Shown piece after piece: positions 9,514 to 17,405 of a stretch of DNA of 64,000 nucleotides. Source of the stretch: an uncultured Eubacteriales bacterium (lineage in GTDB: Bacteria; Bacillota; Clostridia; Lachnospirales; Lachnospiraceae); NCBI GenBank assembly GCA_900539455.1, contig UQCD01000001.1, forward strand, positions 186,001 through 250,000. Direction: 5' to 3'. Positions within the stretch are counted from its first letter, which is position 1. Each line of letters begins with the position of its first letter. The notes under the pieces are model-generated. The model was not told the DNA's origin, did no database searches, and worked only from the letters and a program-made list of their open reading frames with translations. The position numbers and the translations under genes were made by a program.

Positions 9514-9608
9514 TGGCAGAAGTTCCGAAAACACTGAAAAGGTCACAACCAAATATTTACTCTTTTTATTATGGGCTTTTCAGTGGTCTCGGCTTGGTTC
9601 TTCTGCCA
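9514..9608 (-). ncRNA. Long hairpin in the pnp leader
   Basis: Outer arms 9514-9522 and 9600-9608 (TGGCAGAAG / CTTCTGCCA) and inner arms 9533-9541 and 9576-9584 (ACTGAAAAG / CTTTTCAGT) are perfect and nest, with a short CCGA/TCGG match between them. The stem ends about 34 bases before the pnp start. In E. coli a comparable rpsO-pnp stem is cut by RNase III and used by PNPase for self-control; a similar role here is inference. A second small hairpin (9614-9620 / 9625-9631) lies just upstream. Confidence 0.6.
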
Positions 9609-9641
9609 GTAGCAAGTAGACTTTTCTACTTAACATATAAC

Positions 9642-9669
9642 AATAGACAAGACCGAAGCCTTGTCTATT
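9642..9669 (-). terminator. Hairpin after rpsO, probably a partial terminator
   Basis: Ten-base perfect arms (9642-9651, 9660-9669) close on a UUCG-type loop, thirteen bases after the rpsO stop. The tract following on the minus strand, TGTTATATGTT, is U-rich but weak, so part of the transcription probably continues into pnp. It may also protect the rpsO mRNA end from exonucleases. Confidence 0.6.
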
Positions 9670-9681
9670 GAAATAATCTTA

Positions 9682-9948
9682 TTATTTTCTGATTCCTAAC
9701 TTTTCAATTAAAGCACGGTATCCTTCAAGGTCTTTCTTCTTTAAGTAATCAAGTAAACCTCTTCTTTGACCAACCATCTTTAAAAGACCTCTTCTAGAGT
9801 GGTGATCCTTCTGGTTAACCTTTAAGTGCTCTGTTAATTCGTTAATTCTTGTTGTAAGAATAGCAATCTGTACTTCTGGAGAACCTGTATCTTCTGGTGT
9901 TCTTCCATAAGTTTTGATAAGTTCTGCTTTCTTTTCCTTTGAAATCAT
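9682..9948 (-). CDS. rpsO: 30S ribosomal protein S15
   Basis: Primary 16S rRNA binding protein of the 30S platform, 88 residues, the normal length. It reads [20 protein letters not shown], contains [21 protein letters not shown] and the rRNA-binding core [22 protein letters not shown] perfect AGGAGG site precedes the ATG. It has its own promoter and leader and is followed by a hairpin before pnp. Confidence 0.99.
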   Translation of the reverse strand: MISKEKKAELIKTYGRTPEDTGSPEVQIAILTTRINELTEHLKVNQKDHHSRRGLLKMVGQRRGLLDYLKKKDLEGYRALIEKLGIRK

Positions 9949-10038
9949 GATAATTCCTCCTAAATTTCAAAATCACCTATCACCAAGCAGTGGTCGGAGT
10001 GTCCATTTGCTTTGTGACGGTTACACAGTTACTTAAAT

Positions 10039-10067
10039 ACTTTAGCATAAAATGGGGTAATAGTCAA
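10039..10067 (-). promoter_or_regulatory. rpsO promoter
   Basis: Minus strand TTGACT (10062-10067), 17-base spacer, TAAAGT (10039-10044). Start is expected near 10032, giving a leader of about 84 bases. That leader (9955-10030) is more GC-rich than its surroundings and holds GTGG/CCAC-type short repeats around CACCAAGCAGTGGTC. S15 commonly binds its own leader in many bacteria; whether this one does cannot be told from the sequence. Confidence 0.7.
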
Positions 10068-10130
10068 ATGATTTGTTACATTCATTCTGCAAGCTATAAT
10101 AATTTGTTTGCTACTACCCTTTATAGTACA

Positions 10131-10532
10131 TTATTTTCTCTCTATATTGGTAATTTCATCTATAGTTTCTATTACCTTTATATCTAAACTGCTAATATTA
10201 TAGGCAACACCATCTATTAATATTACATCATTACTTATAATTGAAATTTTCTGGTCGTCCATTCCTTCTCGTTTTACTACTAAGCTGTATACCCAGCCTT
10301 TGGAATCATAGCTATAATCTTCTTTTTGTTCTAACTTACTAGCATCTAATATTGGATATAATCTTTCAATATCCTCTTTTTTATCTACTGTTACATATTC
10401 ATTTTTAAATTGTGCCTCAATAGATGTAATTTTATCAAGGTTATCCTCTGATTTAACATCACTTGAGCTACAAGCTGTCAACACCATAATTAATAAAGCT
10501 CCACAAATAGTTAATAATCCGAATTTTTTCAT
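10131..10532 (-). CDS. Small secreted lipoprotein of unknown function
   Basis: 133 residues beginning MKKFGLLTICGALLIMVLTAC: a short signal peptide ending in the lipobox LTAC, so Cys21 is expected to be lipidated and the protein tethered outside the membrane. The mature part is soluble and polar, with a KITSIEAQFKNEYVTVDKKEDIERL segment that looks like small alpha-beta lipoproteins of Firmicutes, but no named domain can be assigned with confidence. It stands alone between the rpsO promoter region and the terminator of the NlpC/P60 gene. A GGAGAAGG site precedes the start. Confidence 0.8.
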   Translation of the reverse strand: MKKFGLLTICGALLIMVLTACSSSDVKSEDNLDKITSIEAQFKNEYVTVDKKEDIERLYPILDASKLEQKEDYSYDSKGWVYSLVVKREGMDDQKISIISNDVILIDGVAYNISSLDIKVIETIDEITNIERK

Positions 10533-10606
10533 AGACCTTCTCCTTTCGTCTGTTTAATCAACCTTTCAACCAACAACAATTTAATCATATATATTTCCAA
10601 TTTAAT

Positions 10607-10649
10607 AAACACCCCTTTTCGTAAAACGGTTTTACAAAGAGGGGTGTTT
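10607..10649 (-). terminator. Terminator after the NlpC/P60 gene
   Basis: Arms AAACACCCC (10607-10615) and GGGGTGTTT (10641-10649) with further pairing GTAAAAC/GTTTTAC inside the loop. T runs flank both sides, so it could act in either direction. It lies 33 bases beyond the stop of the wall hydrolase gene. Confidence 0.75.
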
Positions 10650-10681
10650 TTCATTATTTAATTAACTTTTCAAATACTATC

Positions 10682-11983
10682 CTATGGAATAACTCTTAAT
10701 GCACAATATGGCTGTGTATAGAAGGCACTACCAATCTTTATACCCTGTGAAGGTGTTGAAGCGTGTAATAGCTGTCCGTTTCCTACATAGATACCAACAT
10801 GTCCGATTGTGCCGCTATAATTGTACAGGAATACATCACCAGGCTTTGCTTCACTTACTGGGATAATTGTATAGCCTGTACTTAAATATGCACTTGATGC
10901 TCTAGGCAAATCATATCCAAACTGTGCAAACACAAGCTTAACAAAGCCAGAGCAATCTGTACCATTAGTTAAGCTGTTACCACCATATACATATGGGTTT
11001 CCTAAAAACTGCATACCATAGTTTATAAGATCTACTGCTGTCTGTGAAACAGTGGAATCAAGATTTGTATATGTCATATTTGGAACTGACTGGCTGCTTT
11101 GGCTTCCTGTGCTTGTTCCATTTGAGCTTGTACCATTTCCGTTGTTTGAAGAATATGTTGTATTGGCTACAACCTCTACAATTTCAACTGCTGTTGGAAG
11201 TGTATTGACCTTGTTTACATATTCTGCTGAAACATAACCTTCAAGGTTATTAATATCAACCTTGTACCAACCATCTAATTCCTCTAATATTTCTAAGTAT
11301 TCACCTTCAGAAACGCAGGTTGAAATATTGCAATCTGTTGATGGTTCCTGTCTTACATTAAGAATTGAACAATTAACATATAATTCTGTTTTCATTGTTT
11401 TCATCGCCAGCACATTTGCATCATAACCTGTAAGAATATATTCACTATAAACATATCCTTCCACATCTCCAGACTTAATCTTGTACCAGCCATTTTCTTC
11501 AGATAAGATTTCACACGCACAGTTACCTGGCATCTTACCTATGATTTTGCCTTCTGTACTTGGATTTTCTCTGACATTCAAATAGTCTGAAACATTAGAA
11601 ATGCCAAGATTTTCGTATCCATTTATAATCGAATCCTTTGGAACAAACTGAGTAGCTATATCTAATTCTTCTATGCTGGCATTCTCATCTGTGTTAAGGT
11701 ATGAACCATAATTTTCCAAAACACCTGCTACACCTGCATTAGAAAAGCTTACCTTTCCTGTAAGCTGTCCCAAATCTTCACTTTCATCTGATAATTTATC
11801 TAAATAATATGTAACCCCAGCAGACAAAACTGCTGTTGTACCAGAAACCTCTGTTGTTTCTTCTACTTTACTAACCTTGTTATCATCAACATTTTTTCCT
11901 GTATTACTTGGTAATACTGCATTAATTCCAAACGCACACGCACACATTGCACACGCACCGACAACTAACCTTCTGTACTTCAT
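10682..11983 (-). CDS. Secreted cell-wall hydrolase: two SH3 domains plus NlpC/P60
   Basis: 433 residues. A signal peptide (about 1-22) is followed by a disordered stretch, two bacterial SH3 domains (about 128-182 and 199-256, each with a LNVR-EPST core and a WYK motif), a Gly/Ser/Asn linker near 275-295, and a C-terminal NlpC/P60 domain. Catalytic residues are Cys344 in GTDCSGFVKLVF, His395 in IGHVGIYVG and His407 in LLHAS. Family members cut D-Glu to diamino acid bonds in wall peptides; SH3 domains bind wall peptides. The hydrolytic class is confident, the exact bond is inference. It is monocistronic, with a terminator behind it and a long gap ahead. Confidence 0.93.
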   Translation of the reverse strand: MKYRRLVVGACAMCACAFGINAVLPSNTGKNVDDNKVSKVEETTEVSGTTAVLSAGVTYYLDKLSDESEDLGQLTGKVSFSNAGVAGVLENYGSYLNTDENASIEELDIATQFVPKDSIINGYENLGISNVSDYLNVRENPSTEGKIIGKMPGNCACEILSEENGWYKIKSGDVEGYVYSEYILTGYDANVLAMKTMKTELYVNCSILNVRQEPSTDCNISTCVSEGEYLEILEELDGWYKVDINNLEGYVSAEYVNKVNTLPTAVEIVEVVANTTYSSNNGNGTSSNGTSTGSQSSQSVPNMTYTNLDSTVSQTAVDLINYGMQFLGNPYVYGGNSLTNGTDCSGFVKLVFAQFGYDLPRASSAYLSTGYTIIPVSEAKPGDVFLYNYSGTIGHVGIYVGNGQLLHASTPSQGIKIGSAFYTQPYCALRVIP

Positions 11984-12267
11984 GTTACCTCCTGAACTAC
12001 TATGCTATAATTTGTAATCTATTTTTCAATTTAACTTATTATCTTTTTATTTTCTATTTCTATACTGTTAAGCTTTTAATTCAATTCTGTTAAGCTATAT
12101 TCCATAACCACAGAAGTTTTTTAATTTTATCTTATATATGTTACAAAATTATTAAATTTTTATAACAAAATAAATTATATCATTAGAAGAGAAAATGTCA
12201 ACCTATATATAGGTTATCACAAAAATTAGACATTTATATAAAAAATACAACAATTATTGTCTTTAAT

Positions 12268-12302
12268 AATTGTCAACTTTTATTTTTTTATGGTTGACAA
12301 TT
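12268..12302 (+). promoter_or_regulatory. BirA-like biotin operator upstream of bioY
   Basis: Ten-base perfect arms AATTGTCAAC (12268-12277) and GTTGACAATT (12293-12302) separated by 15 bases. Half-sites TTGTCAAC/GTTGACAA and their spacing resemble the BirA consensus known from Firmicutes (TTGTTAACC spaced from GGTTAACAA). The right arm contains the -35 box, so repressor binding would block RNA polymerase. Confidence 0.75.
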
Positions 12303-12321
12303 AGAAATATTTGTATATAAT
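12294..12321 (+). promoter_or_regulatory. bioY promoter
   Basis: Perfect -35 TTGACA (12294-12299), 16-base spacer, perfect -10 TATAAT (12316-12321). Start is expected near 12328. A strong promoter under an operator fits a repressible biotin uptake gene. Confidence 0.8.
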
Positions 12322-12455
12322 CCATATTGTTGCTGCTTTACATTATTTATGTATTTAAAAGCACTATTTCAATAGGTATTTGTATATATTTGATAACAAT
12401 ATTTAAAATTATTAAGTACTACAACTGCCTAAATAATATTACATAGGAGATTTTT

Positions 12456-13034
12456 ATGGAAACAAAATCAAGCAAAATTTACAGTATCGTTTTAATTGGT
12501 GTATTTACTGCCATTATTTCAATTATTTCTGCATTACCTATCGGTTTTAACATTTTAGGTGTGCCAGCCACATTACAAACTTTTGCAATGGCTTTTATCG
12601 GATTTCTTTTAGGTTACAAAAAAGGAACCTTGTGTGTATTTATTTACATACTTCTGGGTGTTATAGGTATTCCTGTATTTAATGGCTTTAATGGTGGTTT
12701 GTCTGTATTATTAGGTGTAACTGGTGGATTTATTATTGGATTTTTATTCCTAGGATTTTTCTCAGGTCTTGGAATGAAATTTAAGAAACCAGCAAATCCT
12801 ATTGTTTTAGCTATTATCAGAATATTACTTTCAATCGTAGGTCTTTTAATATGTCACCTTATTGGAAGTATCGCTGGTGGAATTTATCTTGAAAAATCCA
12901 CCTTTGTAACAGCTACTATTATTTCCTTCCCTTACTTACCAAAGGATATTCTTTCAGTAGTCCTTGCATATTTTATTGCCTTAGCAGTAAGAAAAGCACT
13001 AAAAGCTGCAAAGCTGGGTTTTGTCTTAGACTAA
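12456..13034 (+). CDS. bioY: Biotin transporter BioY (ECF substrate-binding subunit)
   Basis: 192-residue membrane protein with about six hydrophobic segments. The BioY hallmarks GVPATLQTFAMAFIGFLLG and GVIGIPVFNGFNGGLSVLLG are present, followed by a GVTGGFIIGF segment. BioY is the S component that captures biotin and normally works with a shared energy module (EcfA, EcfA', EcfT), none of which is in the window; some BioY proteins work alone. The start follows an AGGAG site. It is one of only two plus-strand protein genes here and stands alone between an operator and a terminator. Confidence 0.95.
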   Translation: METKSSKIYSIVLIGVFTAIISIISALPIGFNILGVPATLQTFAMAFIGFLLGYKKGTLCVFIYILLGVIGIPVFNGFNGGLSVLLGVTGGFIIGFLFLGFFSGLGMKFKKPANPIVLAIIRILLSIVGLLICHLIGSIAGGIYLEKSTFVTATIISFPYLPKDILSVVLAYFIALAVRKALKAAKLGFVLD

Positions 13035-13044
13035 CTTAAACAAT

Positions 13045-13104
13045 ACCCCTTATCTGTGAAATACATATACTTAGGTTTTATATGCAGCTTCACAAATAAG
13101 GGGT
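13045..13104 (+). terminator. Terminator after bioY, shared with the converging operon
   Basis: Arms ACCCCTTAT (13045-13053) and ATAAGGGGT (13096-13104), extended inward by CTGTGAA/TTCACAA, then a run of T on the plus strand. The minus-strand gene ends at 13112, so the same stem probably stops both transcripts, though the minus-side U tract is weaker. Confidence 0.85.
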
Positions 13105-13111
13105 TTTTTAA

Positions 13112-14101
13112 TTATATTTTATAACCACTGGTTATATTTCTAATTCTTTTATACATTTTAAGGCTGATTTCAAAAAACCTTAGCTGTAATTTATCTTTAA
13201 CAGAAATACTGTTTTTTTGCTTTCTAAGCTTTTTTGCCAGTCCTTTATAAAGCTTGTATTGATTATCTATTTTTTCTCTTATACCTTTATCACCCTTATA
13301 ATCAAGCACTGTATATGCTTTAACAAGTATTCTTGCACCCTCACCAAAGGTGTACATATAATACTCCTTATAGCCTTTATCTATAAAGTATTGTAACCTC
13401 TCTGCCAAAAACTCACTTTTATCAAGATTTTTAATTGTAAAACTTTCTCTTACAATACTATTTTTTCTAATCCGGTAATTGTAGCCAATATATTTAGTGC
13501 AGGCAATATAATTACATACACTAAGTATATCCTTTAATGTGCCCTCATCCTCATGGATTTTTCCTATTGGGTACCTGTTGTTTTCCCATATATTTCTACT
13601 ATATAGCTTTGACCAGGCAACAATAGCTGTTATATTACTTTTACACTTCTCCCAAAACTGTCTTTCATAAAGAATTGTTGTTGCATCATTTTCATTAATA
13701 TATTTTGACGAAAGATATTCTCCACCTTCATCTACCATATTAATGCTGCAATTAACAATATCAGCCTTTGTTTCTACTGCAATTTTTACAAGTTTTTCAA
13801 TAGCATCTAATTGTAAAAAATCGTCACTATCGACAAACATTATGTATTCGCCAAGTGCCACATCTATTGCTGCATTTCTGGCAGCAGATATTCCTCCGTT
13901 TTTTTGATGAATAACCTGCACTCGGTCGTCAAGCAGTCCATATTCATCACAGATTTTTTCACTGCCATCAGTTGAACCATCATCAACTATTATTATTTGA
14001 AGCTCCCTGTAGGTCTGATTTACAACACTATCAAGGCATTGTCTTAAAAAAGCCTCCACATTATATACTATAACAACCAATGTAACTTTTTTTATTTCCA
14101 T
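13112..14101 (-). CDS. Family 2 glycosyltransferase
   Basis: 329 residues with a GT-A fold at the N-terminus: VTLVVIVYNVEAFLRQCLDS, the nucleotide-binding VDDGSTDGSEKICDEY and the metal-binding DSDD in MFVDSDDFL near residue 92. The remainder is basic with no membrane segments, so the enzyme is cytoplasmic or peripheral. Such enzymes add a sugar from a nucleotide donor to a wall polymer, lipid or exopolysaccharide; donor and acceptor cannot be read. It follows ribF by 13 bases at the end of the rimP-ribF translation operon, with no polysaccharide genes around it. Confidence 0.9.
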   Translation of the reverse strand: MEIKKVTLVVIVYNVEAFLRQCLDSVVNQTYRELQIIIVDDGSTDGSEKICDEYGLLDDRVQVIHQKNGGISAARNAAIDVALGEYIMFVDSDDFLQLDAIEKLVKIAVETKADIVNCSINMVDEGGEYLSSKYINENDATTILYERQFWEKCKSNITAIVAWSKLYSRNIWENNRYPIGKIHEDEGTLKDILSVCNYIACTKYIGYNYRIRKNSIVRESFTIKNLDKSEFLAERLQYFIDKGYKEYYMYTFGEGARILVKAYTVLDYKGDKGIREKIDNQYKLYKGLAKKLRKQKNSISVKDKLQLRFFEISLKMYKRIRNITSGYKI

Positions 14102-14114
14102 ATATTCCTTCTTG

Positions 14115-15050
14115 TCACTGCTTCAAACCAAGCAATTTATTAAAATAATCTCTACAGCAGCCTGCATCATACATAATCTGTTTTTTTAATGCCTCCAGAT
14201 TTTCAAACTTAACCTCACTTCTATGGAACTTATATAATCTTATTTCCAAAAGACTATCATATAGGTTACCTTTAAAATCTAAAACATTAGTTTCTACGAT
14301 TATTTTTTTTTCATTTGTAACTGTTGGTTTACTGCCAATATTTGTAACACAGTAATACTCTTTTCCAGAAATATTAGTTGTGGAAAAATACACACCATTT
14401 GGAGGCAGTATTTTATCCCTCCCTGGTACAATATTTGCAGTAGGAAAATCAATAGTTCTTCCAATTTCATTTCCATGAATAATTTTTCCAATAATAGTGT
14501 ATGGATAGCCTAACAAGGCATTGGCTTTTTCAATATCTCCTTCTGAAATTAAATTTCTCACAAGGGTACTGCTAATCTGTTTTTCATTATCCAAAAGCTT
14601 TTCAAAAACCTTTAACTGATAATCATAGGTCTTGCTGTTTTCCTCTAAAAATTCAATATTTCCTAGTCTGTTATGACCAAAGCAGAAATCATTTCCACAT
14701 ATAATCTTTTTCATATCTAATTTTTCAATTAGAATATTCTTCAAAAATACTTCTCTATCCATTAAAATAAGTTCCTCTGTCATAGGATATTCAATAACAA
14801 TATCCACACCTATTTTTTCATAAAAGCTGTATTTTTCACTATTAGTAAGAATGTATTTTGAATTGCTATGGTTTACAACACTATATGGGGATTTTGAAAA
14901 GGTAAAAACAACTGCTGTAAGTCCTTCCTTTTTGGAATTTATAAGCTCATCCATAATAAGCCTGTGACCCTTATGTATTCCGTCAAATTTGCCTATAGCA
15001 ACTGCTGTATTATTTAATTTTAAATGAGTAATATCCTTTAAAATTTTCAT
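14115..15050 (-). CDS. ribF: Bifunctional riboflavin kinase / FAD synthetase
   Basis: Makes FMN and FAD from riboflavin and ATP. The N-terminal nucleotidyltransferase half has AIGKFDGIHKGHR and the C-terminal flavokinase half has PTANIVPG, PPNGVYF and TNIGSKPTV. With the ATG at 15050 it is 311 residues, normal for the family. The frame extends to a TTG at 15056, but the ATG is better placed after AGGT. It follows truB by about 18 bases; truB-ribF is a widely conserved pair. Confidence 0.96.
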   Translation of the reverse strand: MKILKDITHLKLNNTAVAIGKFDGIHKGHRLIMDELINSKKEGLTAVVFTFSKSPYSVVNHSNSKYILTNSEKYSFYEKIGVDIVIEYPMTEELILMDREVFLKNILIEKLDMKKIICGNDFCFGHNRLGNIEFLEENSKTYDYQLKVFEKLLDNEKQISSTLVRNLISEGDIEKANALLGYPYTIIGKIIHGNEIGRTIDFPTANIVPGRDKILPPNGVYFSTTNISGKEYYCVTNIGSKPTVTNEKKIIVETNVLDFKGNLYDSLLEIRLYKFHRSEVKFENLEALKKQIMYDAGCCRDYFNKLLGLKQ

Positions 15051-15068
15051 TATCAATACCTATCATTT

Positions 15069-15983
15069 CTATTTTTCATAAAACATTTTTACATTTTTTA
15101 ATTGGTGATTTTTCCTTAACTGATATATAGCAATAAATGTTCCTGTTTCATCATATATTCTTACAGACTCATTAATTTCCAAATCGTATGGTTCCTTTAG
15201 CATTTCTAATTCTATAGGATTTCCATTATACAATAATTTTGAAAATTGATTTTTTACTACTACCTTTTTATAGTCTGCCAATGCTTCATCCACAGGCAAA
15301 ATATATTTTTCTATATTATTTTCTATAACCAGCCTCTCTATTTGGCTTAAGGTTAAGCTATCATCTATATTAAACCTGCTTACCTTTATTCTTTCTAGCT
15401 GTTCCATACATGCTGGTACAGACAGCCTTGTACCTATATCTCGGCATAAGCTTCTAATATATGTACCCTTGGAACATTTTACTGTAAAATAAACTCTTGG
15501 AAACTGTATTTTTTCAATAGAAATATCTAATATTTTCACCCTTCTTGGCTTTCTTTCAATAACCTTTCCTTCTCTGGCTAATTGGTACAGCTTTTTGCCA
15601 TTGACCTTAATAGCACTATACATTGGTGGAATTTGGTCATATTCGCCTTCAAAGGATTTTATTGCTGCCTCAAGCTTTTCATTATCTATTTCCTTCTTAA
15701 CAGACTCAATATCTATTTTTTCAATAACATTTCCGCCTATATCCTCAGTATCTGTGGCTATACCAAAAATAAGGACAGCTTTGTAAGTTTTGTCCTTATC
15801 TAATAACATATCACATAATTTAGTACCCTTACCCAGACACACAGGCAATACGCCTGTAGCATCCGGATCAAGAGTACCTGTATGTCCAATTTTCTTTTGT
15901 TTTAATATACCTCTTAGCTTTGCAACTACATCGAAGGAGGTATATCCTTTTTCTTTATATACATTAATTATTCCATTATACAT
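15069..15983 (-). CDS. truB: tRNA pseudouridine-55 synthase
   Basis: Converts U55 of tRNA to pseudouridine in the T loop. The catalytic Asp is residue 39 in HTGTLDPDATGVLPV when the protein starts at MYNGIINVYKEKG. The frame extends ten codons further up, but the ATG at 15983 follows AGGTGG at good spacing and matches the usual N-terminus, so 304 residues are preferred. It overlaps the end of nrnA by eight bases, suggesting coupled translation. A C-terminal PUA-like extension is present. Confidence 0.96.
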   Translation of the reverse strand: MYNGIINVYKEKGYTSFDVVAKLRGILKQKKIGHTGTLDPDATGVLPVCLGKGTKLCDMLLDKDKTYKAVLIFGIATDTEDIGGNVIEKIDIESVKKEIDNEKLEAAIKSFEGEYDQIPPMYSAIKVNGKKLYQLAREGKVIERKPRRVKILDISIEKIQFPRVYFTVKCSKGTYIRSLCRDIGTRLSVPACMEQLERIKVSRFNIDDSLTLSQIERLVIENNIEKYILPVDEALADYKKVVVKNQFSKLLYNGNPIELEMLKEPYDLEINESVRIYDETGTFIAIYQLRKNHQLKNVKMFYEK

Positions 15984-16938
15984 TATTTTCCACCTGTAAA
16001 AACTGTTCTTCAATCTTTTCAGACAAGTTGTTAATTACATCATGGGCTGTTCCCTTCATGGTACAGCCGGCAGCTCTTATGTGGCCACCGCCGCCAAAAT
16101 AGCTGACCACAAGATTACAATCAATAAAATTGTTAGAGCGTAAACTTACCTTGTATTCCAGTTCTTCAATCTCATAGATGAAAATAGCACATTCTACACC
16201 TCTGGTAAGTCTTAGCTGTTCAACAATTCCACCTAATTCCTTTGGTGTAACTCCATAAAATTCAAGATTTTGTCTTGATAAAACTGAGAAAATACACTTT
16301 CCGTCTAAGAATAAAATACTTTCCAGCAAGGCTCTGCCTAAAATCTGATTTTGTACATATGATTTTGAGTAAAAGCTGTCATCAATAATTGTCTGGAAAT
16401 TAAAGCCCTTTGTCATTAATTTTCCTGCTATATTCATTGTATGCTCAGAGGTGCTGCTGTATTTAAACACTCCTGAATCATGAATTATGCCTGTATACAA
16501 GGCTTCAGCAGTATTTTTACTTATCTTTTCTTCCTCTAACAAGTCAAAAAGCACCTCTGAGGCAGAGCTTGCCTCGGGAATAATTACATTTTCACTGGCA
16601 ATACCTAAATTGCTCACATGATGATCAATGCACACTGTATCCTTCGCTTTATCAAAAGCCTCCAGTGCTACACCAATTCTTGCTTTTTCACTTACATCAA
16701 GTATAATAAACAAATCAAAATCTTCGTCTTTTACTTCTTCTTCAATGTCAGCTATATTTGCAATGTAATTAAATTTATCACCTGGGTTTTCCATATAAAT
16801 ATGAACATCAATATCCTTATAATTATCTAAAATATAATTATAAAGACCCATACAGGAACCAACACAATCTCCGTCTGGTCTTATATGTCCTGCTATCCCT
16901 ACCTTCTTTGCAGTTATAAGCTTATCATGAATTTTCAC
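15976..16938 (-). CDS. nrnA: DHH-family nanoRNase / pAp phosphatase
   Basis: Cleaves very short RNAs and 3'-phosphoadenosine 5'-phosphate to nucleotides. DHH motifs include AGHIRPDGDCVGS near residue 20, CIDHHVSN near 105 and the C-terminal DHHA1 glycine segment FGGGGHIRAAGCTM. The start is GTG: the frame reaches a GTG at 16947 that is too near its AAAGGA site, while the GTG at 16938 gives good spacing and the normal N-terminus MKIHDKLITAKKVGIAG, for 320 residues. It lies between rbfA and truB, the conserved Firmicutes order. Confidence 0.93.
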   Translation of the reverse strand: MKIHDKLITAKKVGIAGHIRPDGDCVGSCMGLYNYILDNYKDIDVHIYMENPGDKFNYIANIADIEEEVKDEDFDLFIILDVSEKARIGVALEAFDKAKDTVCIDHHVSNLGIASENVIIPEASSASEVLFDLLEEEKISKNTAEALYTGIIHDSGVFKYSSTSEHTMNIAGKLMTKGFNFQTIIDDSFYSKSYVQNQILGRALLESILFLDGKCIFSVLSRQNLEFYGVTPKELGGIVEQLRLTRGVECAIFIYEIEELEYKVSLRSNNFIDCNLVVSYFGGGGHIRAAGCTMKGTAHDVINNLSEKIEEQFLQVENNV

Positions 16939-16966
16939 TTTAGGCACTTCCTTTCAACAATAGCGA

Positions 16967-17332
16967 TTATTCGTTATCGTTATTACCGTTTACTTCATCA
17001 ATTAACTTAGACATATTAACACCATATTCAATAGACTGGTCCATTATAAATGTTATCTGAGGTGTATTTCTAAGATTTATTGAACCCGCAAGCTGTTTTC
17101 TTATATAACCTTCAGCACTTTTCAGTCCAGCATAGGTGTCCTTTCTTGCCTGTTCATCTCCTAAAACACTAATATATGCCTTACAGAATTTTAAGTCTGG
17201 AGTAACTTCTACTGCAACAACCGTTGTCATAGGTGAAATTCTTGGATCTTTAATTTCATTTCTGATTATGTTGCTTAATTCGTGCATTACTTCAGTATTA
17301 ATTCTAATATTTTTTACACTATTTTTTCTCAT
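16967..17332 (-). CDS. rbfA: Ribosome-binding factor A
   Basis: KH-fold factor that helps mature the 16S rRNA 5' end and 30S subunit. 121 residues with IRNEIKDPRISPMTTVVAVE, DLKFCKAYISVLG and the C-terminal NLRNTPQITFIMDQSIEYG segment. A GGAGGAAATAGGT site precedes the ATG. It follows infB by 73 bases in the usual operon order. Confidence 0.97.
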   Translation of the reverse strand: MRKNSVKNIRINTEVMHELSNIIRNEIKDPRISPMTTVVAVEVTPDLKFCKAYISVLGDEQARKDTYAGLKSAEGYIRKQLAGSINLRNTPQITFIMDQSIEYGVNMSKLIDEVNGNNDNE

Positions 17333-17405
17333 ACCTATTTCCTCCTATTTATGATTTCGTTACCTTCATAAAACAATCATAGGATGAATTTAATTAAATC
17401 ACAAA

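Larger units (their letters stand above)
11984..12455. other. Divergent intergenic region between the wall hydrolase gene and bioY
   Basis: 472 bases, very AT-rich, no coding signal. It holds the bioY promoter and operator (listed separately), a perfect 16-base palindrome AACCTATATATAGGTT at 12200-12215 preceded by TGTC, and a leader of about 128 bases before bioY. No clear sigma-A promoter for the wall hydrolase gene was found, though its ribosome binding site (AGGAGG) is good. Confidence 0.7.
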
